From assembly GCF_016107685.1 (NCBI RefSeq), contig NZ_JABASY010000003.1, positions 186,001-250,000 on the forward strand: 64,000 bases of DNA, read 5' to 3'. Numbering within the stretch: the stretch's first letter is position 1; the number at the start of each line of letters is the position of its first letter. The notes beneath the pieces are model-generated. The model had not been told where the DNA came from, did not search any database, and saw only the letters and a list, made by a program, of their open reading frames with translations. Positions 42,933-50,221 of the stretch are shown here, piece by piece. The DNA comes from Brevibacterium yomogidense (GTDB lineage Bacteria; Actinomycetota; Actinomycetes; Actinomycetales; Brevibacteriaceae). The position numbers and the translations under genes are program-made.

Positions 42933-43489
42933 CCTCGAACAACAGCGGAGGACGCAGGAGCTTCGCCTCTATTGCCGACACCCTCGCAGGCATCAAGGAC
43001 CCGTCCATGGGCGACGAACGCGAACGGGACATCATCCTGCGCGCCGGGACAGCGGCGATGACGGCGTCGATCTTCACGATCCAACTGCTGGGCGTCTTCC
43101 TCGCTCTGATCGGCGTGGGGCTGTGGTCCGGTGTCGTCGTGGTCGCAGCGGTGATTCCCAGCGGCGTCTACTCCTGGTACTGCAGGAGTTCCGGACTCGA
43201 CACCCATCAGAGCTACTCCAAGATCGCGCCGCGACGCAGGAACGGGGCGATGGCGCTGGGATTCGTACTGGCGCTCGCCTGGATCGGCGCGGTTGCGTTC
43301 CACATGAGCACCGGATCTCCGATCATGGACGTGGGCATGGGCAGCGTGAAGGTCGGGGAGACCTCGACCGCCAGTGGCCTTGTGGTCGGCGGCATCGTAG
43401 GCGGCACGATCGGGGCGATCGTCCTCACCCGAAGCTCACGAGTGGGTGCCAAGCGCAGAGCCGCGGACGTCGAAGACGACGAGGACTGA
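42929..43489 (+). CDS. Membrane protein coupled to the XRE regulator
   Basis: Protein of 186 residues, function not assigned. It has four hydrophobic segments: about TAAMTASIFTIQLLGVFLALI, WSGVVVVAAVIPSGVYSW, GAMALGFVLALAWIGAVAF and ASGLVVGGIVGGTIGAIV, with a charged C-terminus (RVGAKRRAADVEDDED). XRE regulators of this size are often paired with small multi-spanning proteins (DUF2178-like and related), which fits the arrangement. Translation is coupled by ATGA overlap. The operon ends at the palindromic terminator at 43581-43626. Confidence 0.7.
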   Translation: MTSNNSGGRRSFASIADTLAGIKDPSMGDERERDIILRAGTAAMTASIFTIQLLGVFLALIGVGLWSGVVVVAAVIPSGVYSWYCRSSGLDTHQSYSKIAPRRRNGAMALGFVLALAWIGAVAFHMSTGSPIMDVGMGSVKVGETSTASGLVVGGIVGGTIGAIVLTRSSRVGAKRRAADVEDDED

Positions 43490-43580
43490 CACTGCCAGTC
43501 CCGGCGACGACCGCCCCAGAAGCGGGCGTCCCTGCGACGAAGGGCGATCCGACCGCTGCTGTGAACGCGGCCTCGGAGAA

Positions 43581-43626
43581 GCAGAGCGGGGGCCGCGGAA
43601 CGATCGTTCCGCGGCCCCCGCTCTGC
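43581..43626. terminator. Bidirectional terminator between the XRE operon and ilvD
   Basis: A perfect 46-base palindrome: GCAGAGCGGGGGCCGCGGAA-CGA (43581-43603) and its exact complement (43604-43626), with no loop bases outside the centre. It lies between convergent genes and can fold identically from either strand. Confidence 0.88.
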
Positions 43627-43672
43627 TGACCGGCAGTTCACACTGCCCACGCCGGTCGCATGACTCAGCAGC

Positions 43673-45415
43673 TCACACCGTGATGGCACCCACGGATGCC
43701 GACTGCACGAGCTTCGCGTACTTGCCCAGGACACCGTGCAGGCGCGGGTTCTCCGGGATCGTCCAGTCCTTGCGGCGCTCTGCGAGCTCCTCCTCCGGCA
43801 CGTGGAGCTCGATCGTGCGGGCGGCGATGTCGATGCTGATCTTGTCGCCGTCACGCACGAGCGCGATCGGACCGCCGTCCACGGCCTCCGGTGCGACGTG
43901 GCCGATGCACAGGCCGGTCGACCCACCGGAGAATCGACCGTCCGTGATGAGGAGGACGTCCTTGCCGATGCCCGCGCCCTTGATGGCGCCGGTGATCGCG
44001 AGCATCTCGCGCATGCCCGGTCCACCCTTGGGGCCCTCGTAGCGGATGACGACGACGTCGCCCTTCTCGAGCTCACCGTTCAGCACCGCGTCCATCGCGG
44101 GCTGCTCGCGGTCGAACACGCGCGCCGTGCCGTCGAAGACGTCCGCGTCGAATCCGGCCGACTTGACGACTGCACCGCCCGGCGCCAGCGACCCCTTGAG
44201 CACCGTGAGGCCGCCCGTGGGGTGCAGCGGGTTGTCCATGGCGCGGAGGATCTTGCCGTCCGGGTCCGGCGGGTTGATCTTCGCGAGGTTCTCCTCGACG
44301 GTCTTGCCGGTGACCGTCATGCAGTCGCCGTGGAGCAGACCCGCGTCCAGCAGGGCACGCATGACGACGGGCACGCCGCCGATCTTGAAGACGTCGTTCA
44401 TGACGTAGTCGCCGAAGGGCTTGACGTTGCCCAGATGGGGGACGCGGTCGCCGATCCGGTTGAAGTCGTCGAGGCTCAGGTCGACGCCCGCCTCGTACGC
44501 GATCGCCATCATGTGGAGCACCGCGTTCGTGGATCCGCCGAACGCCATCGTCACGGCGATCGCGTTCTCCAGCGACTCCTTCGTGATGATGTCCTTCGTC
44601 GTGATGCCGCGCTTCAACAGGTTGACGACCGCGTCACCGGACATGCGGGCGAACAGGTTGCGATTGCGGTGGATCGCAGGCGGTGCGGCGGAGCCGGGCA
44701 GGGACATGCCCATCGCCTCGGCCGCCGACGCCATGGTGTTCGCGGTGTACATGCCGCCGCAGGCGCCTTCGCCCGGGCAGACGGCGCGTTCGATCGCGTC
44801 GACGTCCGATTCGGTCATCGTGCCGGCACGGCAGGCACCCACGGCTTCGAAGGCGTCGATGAGGGTGACTTCCTTCTCCGTGCCGTCGGACAGCTTCGCG
44901 GTGCCGGGCATGATGGAGCCGTTGTAGAGGAAGACGCTGGACAGCTCCAGGCGGGCGGCCGCCATGAGCATGCCGGGGATCGACTTGTCGCAGCCGGCCA
45001 GCAGCACGGACCCGTCGAGGCGCTCAGCGCCGAACACGGTCTCCACGGAGTCGGCGATGACTTCGCGGGACACGAGTGAGTAGTGCATGCCCTCGTGGCC
45101 CATCGAGATGCCGTCGGACACGGAGACCGTCCCGAACTCCAGCGGGTAGCCGCCGGCGGAGTGGACACCTTCCTTGGCGAATCCGGCGAGCCGCTGCAGC
45201 GACAGGTTGCAGGGGGTGATCTCGTTCCAGGACGAGGCGACGCCGACCTGCGGCTTCTGCCAGTCGTCGTCACCCATCCCGACGGCCCGAAGCATGCCGC
45301 GGGCCGCTGCCCGCTCTATGCCGTCGGTGACGTCGCGGGAACGCGGCTTGATGTCGACGCCCGCGTCGGGCTGGGCGGTGGTCGAGGAGGTGGGCTGCGG
45401 ATCCGTGTTACTCAT
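43673..45415 (-). CDS. ilvD: Dihydroxy-acid dehydratase
   Basis: Iron-sulfur enzyme that dehydrates dihydroxyacids to the 2-oxoacids of valine and isoleucine, the step between IlvC and IlvE. The 580-residue protein has the cluster cysteines in [16 protein letters not shown] and [14 protein letters not shown], plus [13 protein letters not shown] and [14 protein letters not shown]. The first 25 residues ([17 protein letters not shown]) are an unstructured extension. ATG start at 45415. It is a single-gene unit about 7 kb from ilvBNC, ended by a perfect palindromic terminator and preceded upstream by a REP-like palindrome. Confidence 0.96.
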   Translation of the reverse strand: MSNTDPQPTSSTTAQPDAGVDIKPRSRDVTDGIERAAARGMLRAVGMGDDDWQKPQVGVASSWNEITPCNLSLQRLAGFAKEGVHSAGGYPLEFGTVSVSDGISMGHEGMHYSLVSREVIADSVETVFGAERLDGSVLLAGCDKSIPGMLMAAARLELSSVFLYNGSIMPGTAKLSDGTEKEVTLIDAFEAVGACRAGTMTESDVDAIERAVCPGEGACGGMYTANTMASAAEAMGMSLPGSAAPPAIHRNRNLFARMSGDAVVNLLKRGITTKDIITKESLENAIAVTMAFGGSTNAVLHMMAIAYEAGVDLSLDDFNRIGDRVPHLGNVKPFGDYVMNDVFKIGGVPVVMRALLDAGLLHGDCMTVTGKTVEENLAKINPPDPDGKILRAMDNPLHPTGGLTVLKGSLAPGGAVVKSAGFDADVFDGTARVFDREQPAMDAVLNGELEKGDVVVIRYEGPKGGPGMREMLAITGAIKGAGIGKDVLLITDGRFSGGSTGLCIGHVAPEAVDGGPIALVRDGDKISIDIAARTIELHVPEEELAERRKDWTIPENPRLHGVLGKYAKLVQSASVGAITV

Positions 45416-45476
45416 GCCCGCATCTTAGGACCGCCGTCACACCCCGCTGTCACCGGCCCACATGGCGGACGGACCC

Positions 45477-45529
45477 ACCGCCGCCGAGGTGCCGGTCACC
45501 GCAGAGGGCGACCGGCACCTCGGCGGCGG
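45477..45529. repeat. REP-like GC palindrome, copy B (upstream of ilvD)
   Basis: CCGCCGCCGAGGTGCCGGTC (45478-45497) and its exact complement (45510-45529) form a perfect 20-base inverted repeat with a 12-base loop. It lies between the D-2-hydroxyacid dehydrogenase gene and ilvD, both minus strand, so it may terminate the dehydrogenase transcript. Confidence 0.82.
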
Positions 45530-45625
45530 GGTGACACTGCGGCGGGCTCGTCACCAGCAGGGATGCCTCGCCCAGAGCACTGGCGGCGCGGGAGGAGGGC
45601 CACGCGATGCGGCTCTCCCTCTCGG

Positions 45626-46630
45626 TCAGTCCTCTGACACGTCCACGAGGTTGAGCAGCTCCTTGCCGATCTGGAGCCGGTACACCTGCTCGACCAGCAG
45701 ATTCTCTATCCGGGGATGGAACGCGGAGGCGTTCCCTCCCACGTGCGGGGTGAGCAGCGTGTTCGGCGTCGACCACAGCGGGTGCTCCTTGGGCAGCGGC
45801 TCCGGGTCGGTGACGTCCAGCGCCGCCTGGAGACGGCCCGACTCCAGCTCTGCGACGAGGGCATCCGTGTCCACCACTCCCCCGCGCGCGACGTTCACGA
45901 TGAGCGCCTTGTCCGGAAGCGCCGCGAGGAACTCCTTGTTCACGAGCTTCTCCGTGCGGTCGGTGAGCGGGGTGATGAGGACGACGACCTCGGCGGTCGG
46001 CAGGAGCTGAGGCAGCTCGTCGATGCCGTGGATGTGGCCACGGTCGTCATCGCGGGCGGTCGTCGCGACGCGTGTCTGCTCGACCTCGAACGGTGCGAAG
46101 CGGTCGAAGATGGCGTTGCCGATCCCTCCGGCACCGACGATGAGGACCTTCCGGTCCGCAAGCGACGGGCGCTGGCGGTGGTTCCAGTTGTGCTCCGTCA
46201 TGTCGCGCGCCGCATCGTCGACACCGCGCAGACGCGCGAGCGTGAGCGCCACGGCGAGTTCCGCAGTCGCAGCCGCGTGGACACCCGAAGCGGTCGCCAC
46301 CTGCACCTCCGGCCCGACCTTCCCGATGACCGCGTCGTAGCCGGTCGTCTGCAGCTGGACGAACTTGAGATTGGGCAGCTCGTGGAGCCGGTCGATCGTG
46401 GGGCCGTGGTCCGGGTACGGGAGGACGACGGCCTCGATCGCGGACTTGTTGAGGCCTCTCGACTGCTCCTCCGCGGACCACACGACGAAGTCCAGGCGGG
46501 ACTGCTGGTGGTCGACGATGCGGGCGTCGACCTTCGAGCGCAGTTCCTGCGTCGGGAAGGCGACGGTCTTCACGAGTCCGGACGGGGGTGTCTGGGCACC
46601 CGCGGTGCCCGTGCGTGCTTCTTCGCTCAT
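45626..46630 (-). CDS. D-isomer-specific 2-hydroxyacid dehydrogenase
   Basis: NAD(P)-dependent dehydrogenase of 334 residues. It has the Rossmann motif VLIVGAGGIGNAIFDRF, the catalytic Arg in NVARGGVVDTDAL, the Glu region ALDVTDPEPLPKEHPLW and the His in LLTPHVGGNASAF. The substrate (glyoxylate, a phenylpyruvate or another 2-oxoacid) is not evident; it is not SerA, which is encoded elsewhere and has an ACT domain. ATG 46630 follows an unrelated frame. It is downstream of a MarR gene on the same strand, 43 bases away. Confidence 0.88.
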   Translation of the reverse strand: MSEEARTGTAGAQTPPSGLVKTVAFPTQELRSKVDARIVDHQQSRLDFVVWSAEEQSRGLNKSAIEAVVLPYPDHGPTIDRLHELPNLKFVQLQTTGYDAVIGKVGPEVQVATASGVHAAATAELAVALTLARLRGVDDAARDMTEHNWNHRQRPSLADRKVLIVGAGGIGNAIFDRFAPFEVEQTRVATTARDDDRGHIHGIDELPQLLPTAEVVVLITPLTDRTEKLVNKEFLAALPDKALIVNVARGGVVDTDALVAELESGRLQAALDVTDPEPLPKEHPLWSTPNTLLTPHVGGNASAFHPRIENLLVEQVYRLQIGKELLNLVDVSED

Positions 46631-46673
46631 GCCCCCAGTCTGGCATGAGGGGCGGATTCTCCGGCAGGTGCTC

Positions 46674-47192
46674 TCACTGCTCGACCGCGGCGTGCATCTT
46701 CCCCATGATGCGGGCGAGCGCGTCGATGTCGTCCGCATCCAGCACCGCGTCGAAGAGCCGGTGGATCTGCTGCCGGTGGTCACGGCCGGCCGCGACGAGT
46801 GCGCCCGCCCCGTCATCCGTGAGGACGATGTTGTGGGCGCGCCTGTCGTCGGGGCACGGCTCCTTGAGCACCCAGCCGCGCTCGACGAGCACGCCGATCC
46901 TGTAGCTGAGCCGGGGCACGGAGAACACGATCCGTTCCGCGAGGACACTCATGGTGAGGGTGCGATCGGGTGCCTCCGCGAGGACCATGAGGAGGTTGTA
47001 GTCCGCGAGGTCCATGCCCGCGTCCCCCTTGAGCGCCGTCCCCAACTGGGCCATGACGCGCTGGGAGGTCTCGAAGTAGAGCCTCCACGCCTCCATCGTG
47101 CGGGCTTCCGCCAGCAGGTTGCGGGGCGGACCGCTCACACTGAGGCCGCTCACGCTCAGGCCGTCCATGCTCGGGCCGTTCACACCCTCCAT
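46674..47192 (-). CDS. MarR-family transcriptional regulator
   Basis: Regulator of about 172 residues. The winged helix is clear: YNLLMVLAEAPDRTLTMSVL, AERIVFSVPRLSYRIGVLVE and RGWVLKEPCPDDRRAHNIVL with the DDRR wing. A Gly/Ser-rich N-terminal extension contains short repeats (DGLSVSGLSVSGPP) from 15-base DNA units. GGAGG lies 8 bases before ATG 47192; ATG 47210 would overlap that site. It is downstream of the FMN reductase/monooxygenase pair on the same strand and probably controls that pair or the dehydrogenase that follows. Confidence 0.88.
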   Translation of the reverse strand: MEGVNGPSMDGLSVSGLSVSGPPRNLLAEARTMEAWRLYFETSQRVMAQLGTALKGDAGMDLADYNLLMVLAEAPDRTLTMSVLAERIVFSVPRLSYRIGVLVERGWVLKEPCPDDRRAHNIVLTDDGAGALVAAGRDHRQQIHRLFDAVLDADDIDALARIMGKMHAAVEQ

Positions 47193-47260
47193 CGTCCTCA
47201 CCTCCCCCATGATTCTGTCAGCCTCCTTCGCACCCGGTGTTCCGCATCGGCCAGGTCGCT

Positions 47261-48076
47261 TCAGCCGCCCAGCAGGACCGAGAACGGGGTGACTGAATCC
47301 GGGTCGAACTCATCCCGCGTCCGCTCTTCTCGCGCCCGCTCCCCCAGGCCGTTCGGGGTGATCGCCGACCTCCCGGACTCGCGCGCCGGCCCCGCGTACG
47401 GGACGCCCGGGGCGGCGGGGGCGTCGGAGTCCGCGGCCGGCTCCGGGGACACTGCAGCGGAACCGGCTGCGGCCTCGGGCGCGGGGTCTTCTGCACCGCC
47501 CGGGGCGGCGTCGCTCGAGGAGCCGGCGGCGTTCGGGTTGAGGGCGAGCGCCAGCTCCGCGAGCTCGTCCGCGGCCTGCGTGATGCGGCGGTCCAGGCCG
47601 GCCTGCTCACCGCTGCCCCAGTCGTCAGTCGCTGCGAAGACGGAGGTGGGGAGCGCATACCCCTTGAGGTAGGCGATCATCGGCCGCAGCGTCGACTCCG
47701 CCGCCAGCGAGTGACGGGGCGTCCCGCCCGTCGTGCCCAGCAGCACCGGTGTGCCCGCGAGCGAGGCGTCGTCGACCAGCTGCCAGAACAGCGTGTGGAT
47801 CCCCGCCGGCGCAGCCTTGTAGACCGGTGCCACCGTGATGACGGCCGACGCCCGCTTCACGGCGGCGAAGGCCTCGTCCAGTTCCGGCGCGGGGAACCCG
47901 GACACCGTGAGGTCGACGAGGGCCTTCGCCAGGTGCCGCACGTTGATGTGTGTCGTCGTGGCTTCCTCGCCGCGCCTGGCGAGCGCATCCTCCGCGGACC
48001 GCAGCATGCGATCCGCAAGGCGGCTGGTCGCGGAATCCTCGCTCAGTCCTGTCGACACTGCGACGATCTCGATCAT
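47261..48076 (-). CDS. NAD(P)H-dependent FMN reductase (CE1759 family)
   Basis: Flavodoxin-fold reductase of 271 residues that should supply reduced FMN. It shows IVAVSTGLSEDSATSRLADR, VITVAPVYKAAPAGIHTLFW and LLGTTGGTPRHSLAAE, the pattern of the CE1759-type family known in actinobacteria. The C-terminal 90 residues are a low-complexity Ala/Pro/Ser/Glu tail with no fold. It is downstream of a luciferase-like monooxygenase on the same strand (126 bases apart), the standard pairing of CE1758 monooxygenase with CE1759 reductase. The pair forms a two-component flavin system with unknown organic substrate. Confidence 0.85.
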   Translation of the reverse strand: MIEIVAVSTGLSEDSATSRLADRMLRSAEDALARRGEEATTTHINVRHLAKALVDLTVSGFPAPELDEAFAAVKRASAVITVAPVYKAAPAGIHTLFWQLVDDASLAGTPVLLGTTGGTPRHSLAAESTLRPMIAYLKGYALPTSVFAATDDWGSGEQAGLDRRITQAADELAELALALNPNAAGSSSDAAPGGAEDPAPEAAAGSAAVSPEPAADSDAPAAPGVPYAGPARESGRSAITPNGLGERAREERTRDEFDPDSVTPFSVLLGG

Positions 48077-48202
48077 GAGACTTCCTCTCCTCTCTTCCCG
48101 GGGTCAGCGGGTGTCGGTCATCCTCGGGTCGGTTCGTGCCGGCCGTCACCGGGGTCGGTTCGCTGCTCGCCCCGAATCAGTTCGTGCTGGTCGGTCTTGG
48201 CG

Positions 48203-49384
48203 TCAGTTCGTGCTGGATGCCTGCTTCTGGCGAGCCTCTTCCTCTGCCGCGAGCCGATCCTCGTGAGCGCGGGTGCCGGGTGCGCCTCCGGGGACCGGAG
48301 CCTCACCCGCGCGCTGGCGGGCGACGAGCCATTCGTGCGTGGGAGCCTCCGGGATGTCAGCCGGACGGTTCGCCGCGAACTCCTTGCGGAGCTCCGGCAC
48401 GACCTGCTCACCCAGGATGTCGATCTGCTCCAGCACGGTCTTGAGCGGCAGGCCGGCGTGGTCCATGAGGAAGAGCTGGCGCTGGTAGTCGCCCGCCCAC
48501 TCGCGGAACCCGGCGTAGCGCTCGATGACCTGCTGCGGCGAGCCGACCGTCAGCGGCGTCTGCGCGGTGAAGTCCTCGAGGCTGGGGCCGTGGCCGTACA
48601 CGGGCGCGTTGTCGAAGTAGGGGCGGAACTCGCGGACCGCCTGCTGCGAGTCCCTGTGCATGTACACCTGGCCGCCCAGACCCACGAACGCCTGGTCCGC
48701 GCGCCCGTGACCGTAGTACTCGTACCGCTGACGGTAGAGGTTCACCATGCGGGCCGTGTGGCTGGTGGGCCAGAAGATGTTGTTGTGGAAGAAGCCGTCA
48801 CCGTAGTAGGCGGCCTGCTCCGCGATCTCCGGGCTGCGGATCGACCCGTGCCACACGAACGGTGCAACACCGTCCAGCGGCCACGGCGTCACAGTGAAGG
48901 AGTTGAGCGGGGTGCGGAAGTTGCCCTCCCAGTCCAGGTTCTTCTCCCGCCACAGCCGGTACAGCAGGTTGTAGTTCTCGACCGCCAGCGGGATGCCGGA
49001 GCGGATGTCCTTGCCGAACCACGGGTAGACGGGGCCGGTGTTGCCGCGGCCCATCGTGAGGTCGACGCGCCCGTCGGCCAGGTGCTGCAGGTAGGAGTAA
49101 TCCTCGGCGATGCGGACCGGGTCTGTCGTCGTGATGAGGGTCGTCGCGGTCGACAGCTGGATGCGCTCCGTCTGCGCCGCGATGTTCGCGAGCAGGACCG
49201 GAGGGTTCGCAGGCGCCACGAACGGAGGGTTGTGGTGCTGGCCGGTCGCGAACACGTCCAGCCCTGCTGCTTCCGCGTGCTTGGCGATCGTCACCGTCGC
49301 CTTGATGCGCTCCCCCTCCGTGGGGGTCGTGCCGTTCGTCGGGTCAGTCGTCACGTCACCGATCGAGAAGATGCCGAATTCCAT
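48203..49384 (-). CDS. LLM class flavin-dependent monooxygenase (CE1758 family)
   Basis: TIM-barrel bacterial-luciferase-like monooxygenase of 393 residues using FMNH2 from the neighbouring reductase. It begins MEFGIFSIGDVTTDPTNG and shows AEAAGLDVFATGQHHNPPF, STATTLITTTDPVRIAED, GRVDLTMGRGNTGPVYPWF and VWHGSIRSPEIAEQAAYYGD. The C-terminus after about 360 is charged and disordered. AGGAGG lies 5 bases before ATG 49384. A 13-base sequence, CAGTTCGTGCTGG, is duplicated at the gene end and just beyond (48204 and 48178). An AT-rich site lies upstream at 49438-49464, and the dispersed repeat copy 2 further out. Confidence 0.88.
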   Translation of the reverse strand: MEFGIFSIGDVTTDPTNGTTPTEGERIKATVTIAKHAEAAGLDVFATGQHHNPPFVAPANPPVLLANIAAQTERIQLSTATTLITTTDPVRIAEDYSYLQHLADGRVDLTMGRGNTGPVYPWFGKDIRSGIPLAVENYNLLYRLWREKNLDWEGNFRTPLNSFTVTPWPLDGVAPFVWHGSIRSPEIAEQAAYYGDGFFHNNIFWPTSHTARMVNLYRQRYEYYGHGRADQAFVGLGGQVYMHRDSQQAVREFRPYFDNAPVYGHGPSLEDFTAQTPLTVGSPQQVIERYAGFREWAGDYQRQLFLMDHAGLPLKTVLEQIDILGEQVVPELRKEFAANRPADIPEAPTHEWLVARQRAGEAPVPGGAPGTRAHEDRLAAEEEARQKQASSTN

Positions 49385-49437
49385 CGCTGCCTCCTGGTCG
49401 CCCGCCGGCTTCACCCGCCGGCAGATCGTCAAGCTCT

Positions 49438-49464
49438 CAACTACTTACTGAAAAGTTTAACTAA
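49438..49464. promoter_or_regulatory. AT-rich promoter/operator region of the flavin monooxygenase gene
   Basis: CAACTACTTACTGAAAAGTT followed by TAACTAA stands out in GC-rich DNA, about 54-80 bases before the start. It contains imperfect repeats of A/GTTNACT and a short dyad ACTT-N6-AAGT. A MarR site is plausible given the MarR gene downstream, but this is inference. Confidence 0.4.
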
Positions 49465-49573
49465 CGGGGCGGCGGTTTTGTTCCCGCGGCCCTGTGGGCT
49501 CGGTCACCGGGGGCAGAAATGGTGGCGCGGCGGGCGGGAACGGGTGTCGCTGAGGCGAGAGACCGCACCCCTT

Positions 49574-49667
49574 CGCTGACTGCGCACTTTCCTCGCTCAC
49601 TGCACAGTGCACTGACCAGTACGGTGCAGATAACGATGCACTCAAAAACGAAAGTGCGCAGTGAGCG
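49574..49667. repeat. Dispersed ~95-bp palindrome-ended element, copy 2
   Basis: CTGACTGCGCACTTTC at the left and GAAAGTGCGCAGTGAG at the right are inverted repeats matching at 15 of 16 positions. The interior shares 27 identical bases with copy 1 at 17014-17107. It occupies much of the 312-base gene-free interval 49385-49696, upstream of a minus-strand gene as in copy 1. The whole element can fold into one long stem with an internal dyad. Confidence 0.78.
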
Positions 49668-49696
49668 CCTGCGCAGCCACCGCGACGTGTGGCCCG

Positions 49697-50107
49697 CTAT
49701 GCCCCGGCGCCCTCGATCGTCACGTTGGTCGCCTTGACGACGGCGGTCGCCAGGGAGCCGGGCGCAAGCCCCAGCTCCTCGACCGCTTCCGTGGAGACAA
49801 GGGACACGACGCGGAATGGCCCGCACTGCATCTCCACCTGACTCATCACACGGTCGGAGATCACGTTCGTGACGAGACCCGTGAGGTGGTTCCGCGCCGA
49901 CCGGCGCCCGGACCCGCCGTCCAGCTCGTCCAGCTTCTGCTTCGCCGCGCTCTCCTGCGCCAGCGCCGCCAGCGAGGCCCCGTCGACCATGAGGCGACCC
50001 GCGTCATCGGTGGAGGCCTCGAGTCGCCCGCGCTCGACCCATCGGCGGATCGTGTCGTCGGAGACGCCCACCAGGGACGCGGCGACACTCACCCTCATCT
50101 GCGACAT
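49697..50107 (-). CDS. HTH-TOBE (molybdate-binding-like) protein
   Basis: Protein of 136 residues. Residues 5-50 form a MerR/excisionase-like DNA-binding helix-turn-helix (VSVAASLVGVSDDTIRRWVE, then RGRLEAS). The C-terminal 68 residues match a single TOBE/Mop domain that binds molybdate or tungstate: NHLTGLVTNVISDRVMSQVE, FRVVSLVSTEAVEELGLAPG and ATAVVKATNVTIE. Such proteins act as molybdate sensors, regulators or storage modules. No mod or moa genes are nearby. It is divergent from the alkylsulfatase gene across 114 bases. Confidence 0.87.
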   Translation of the reverse strand: MSQMRVSVAASLVGVSDDTIRRWVERGRLEASTDDAGRLMVDGASLAALAQESAAKQKLDELDGGSGRRSARNHLTGLVTNVISDRVMSQVEMQCGPFRVVSLVSTEAVEELGLAPGSLATAVVKATNVTIEGAGA

Positions 50108-50221
50108 GCCCAGAGGCTAGCACCGGGGAACCCCCACGCCCGCAGCTCCGCCAGCCCGCACTTCAGTCAGATAACATGAAATCAGACAGAGTGTATAGAT
50201 CAGCCGCACGGAGGAGATCCG

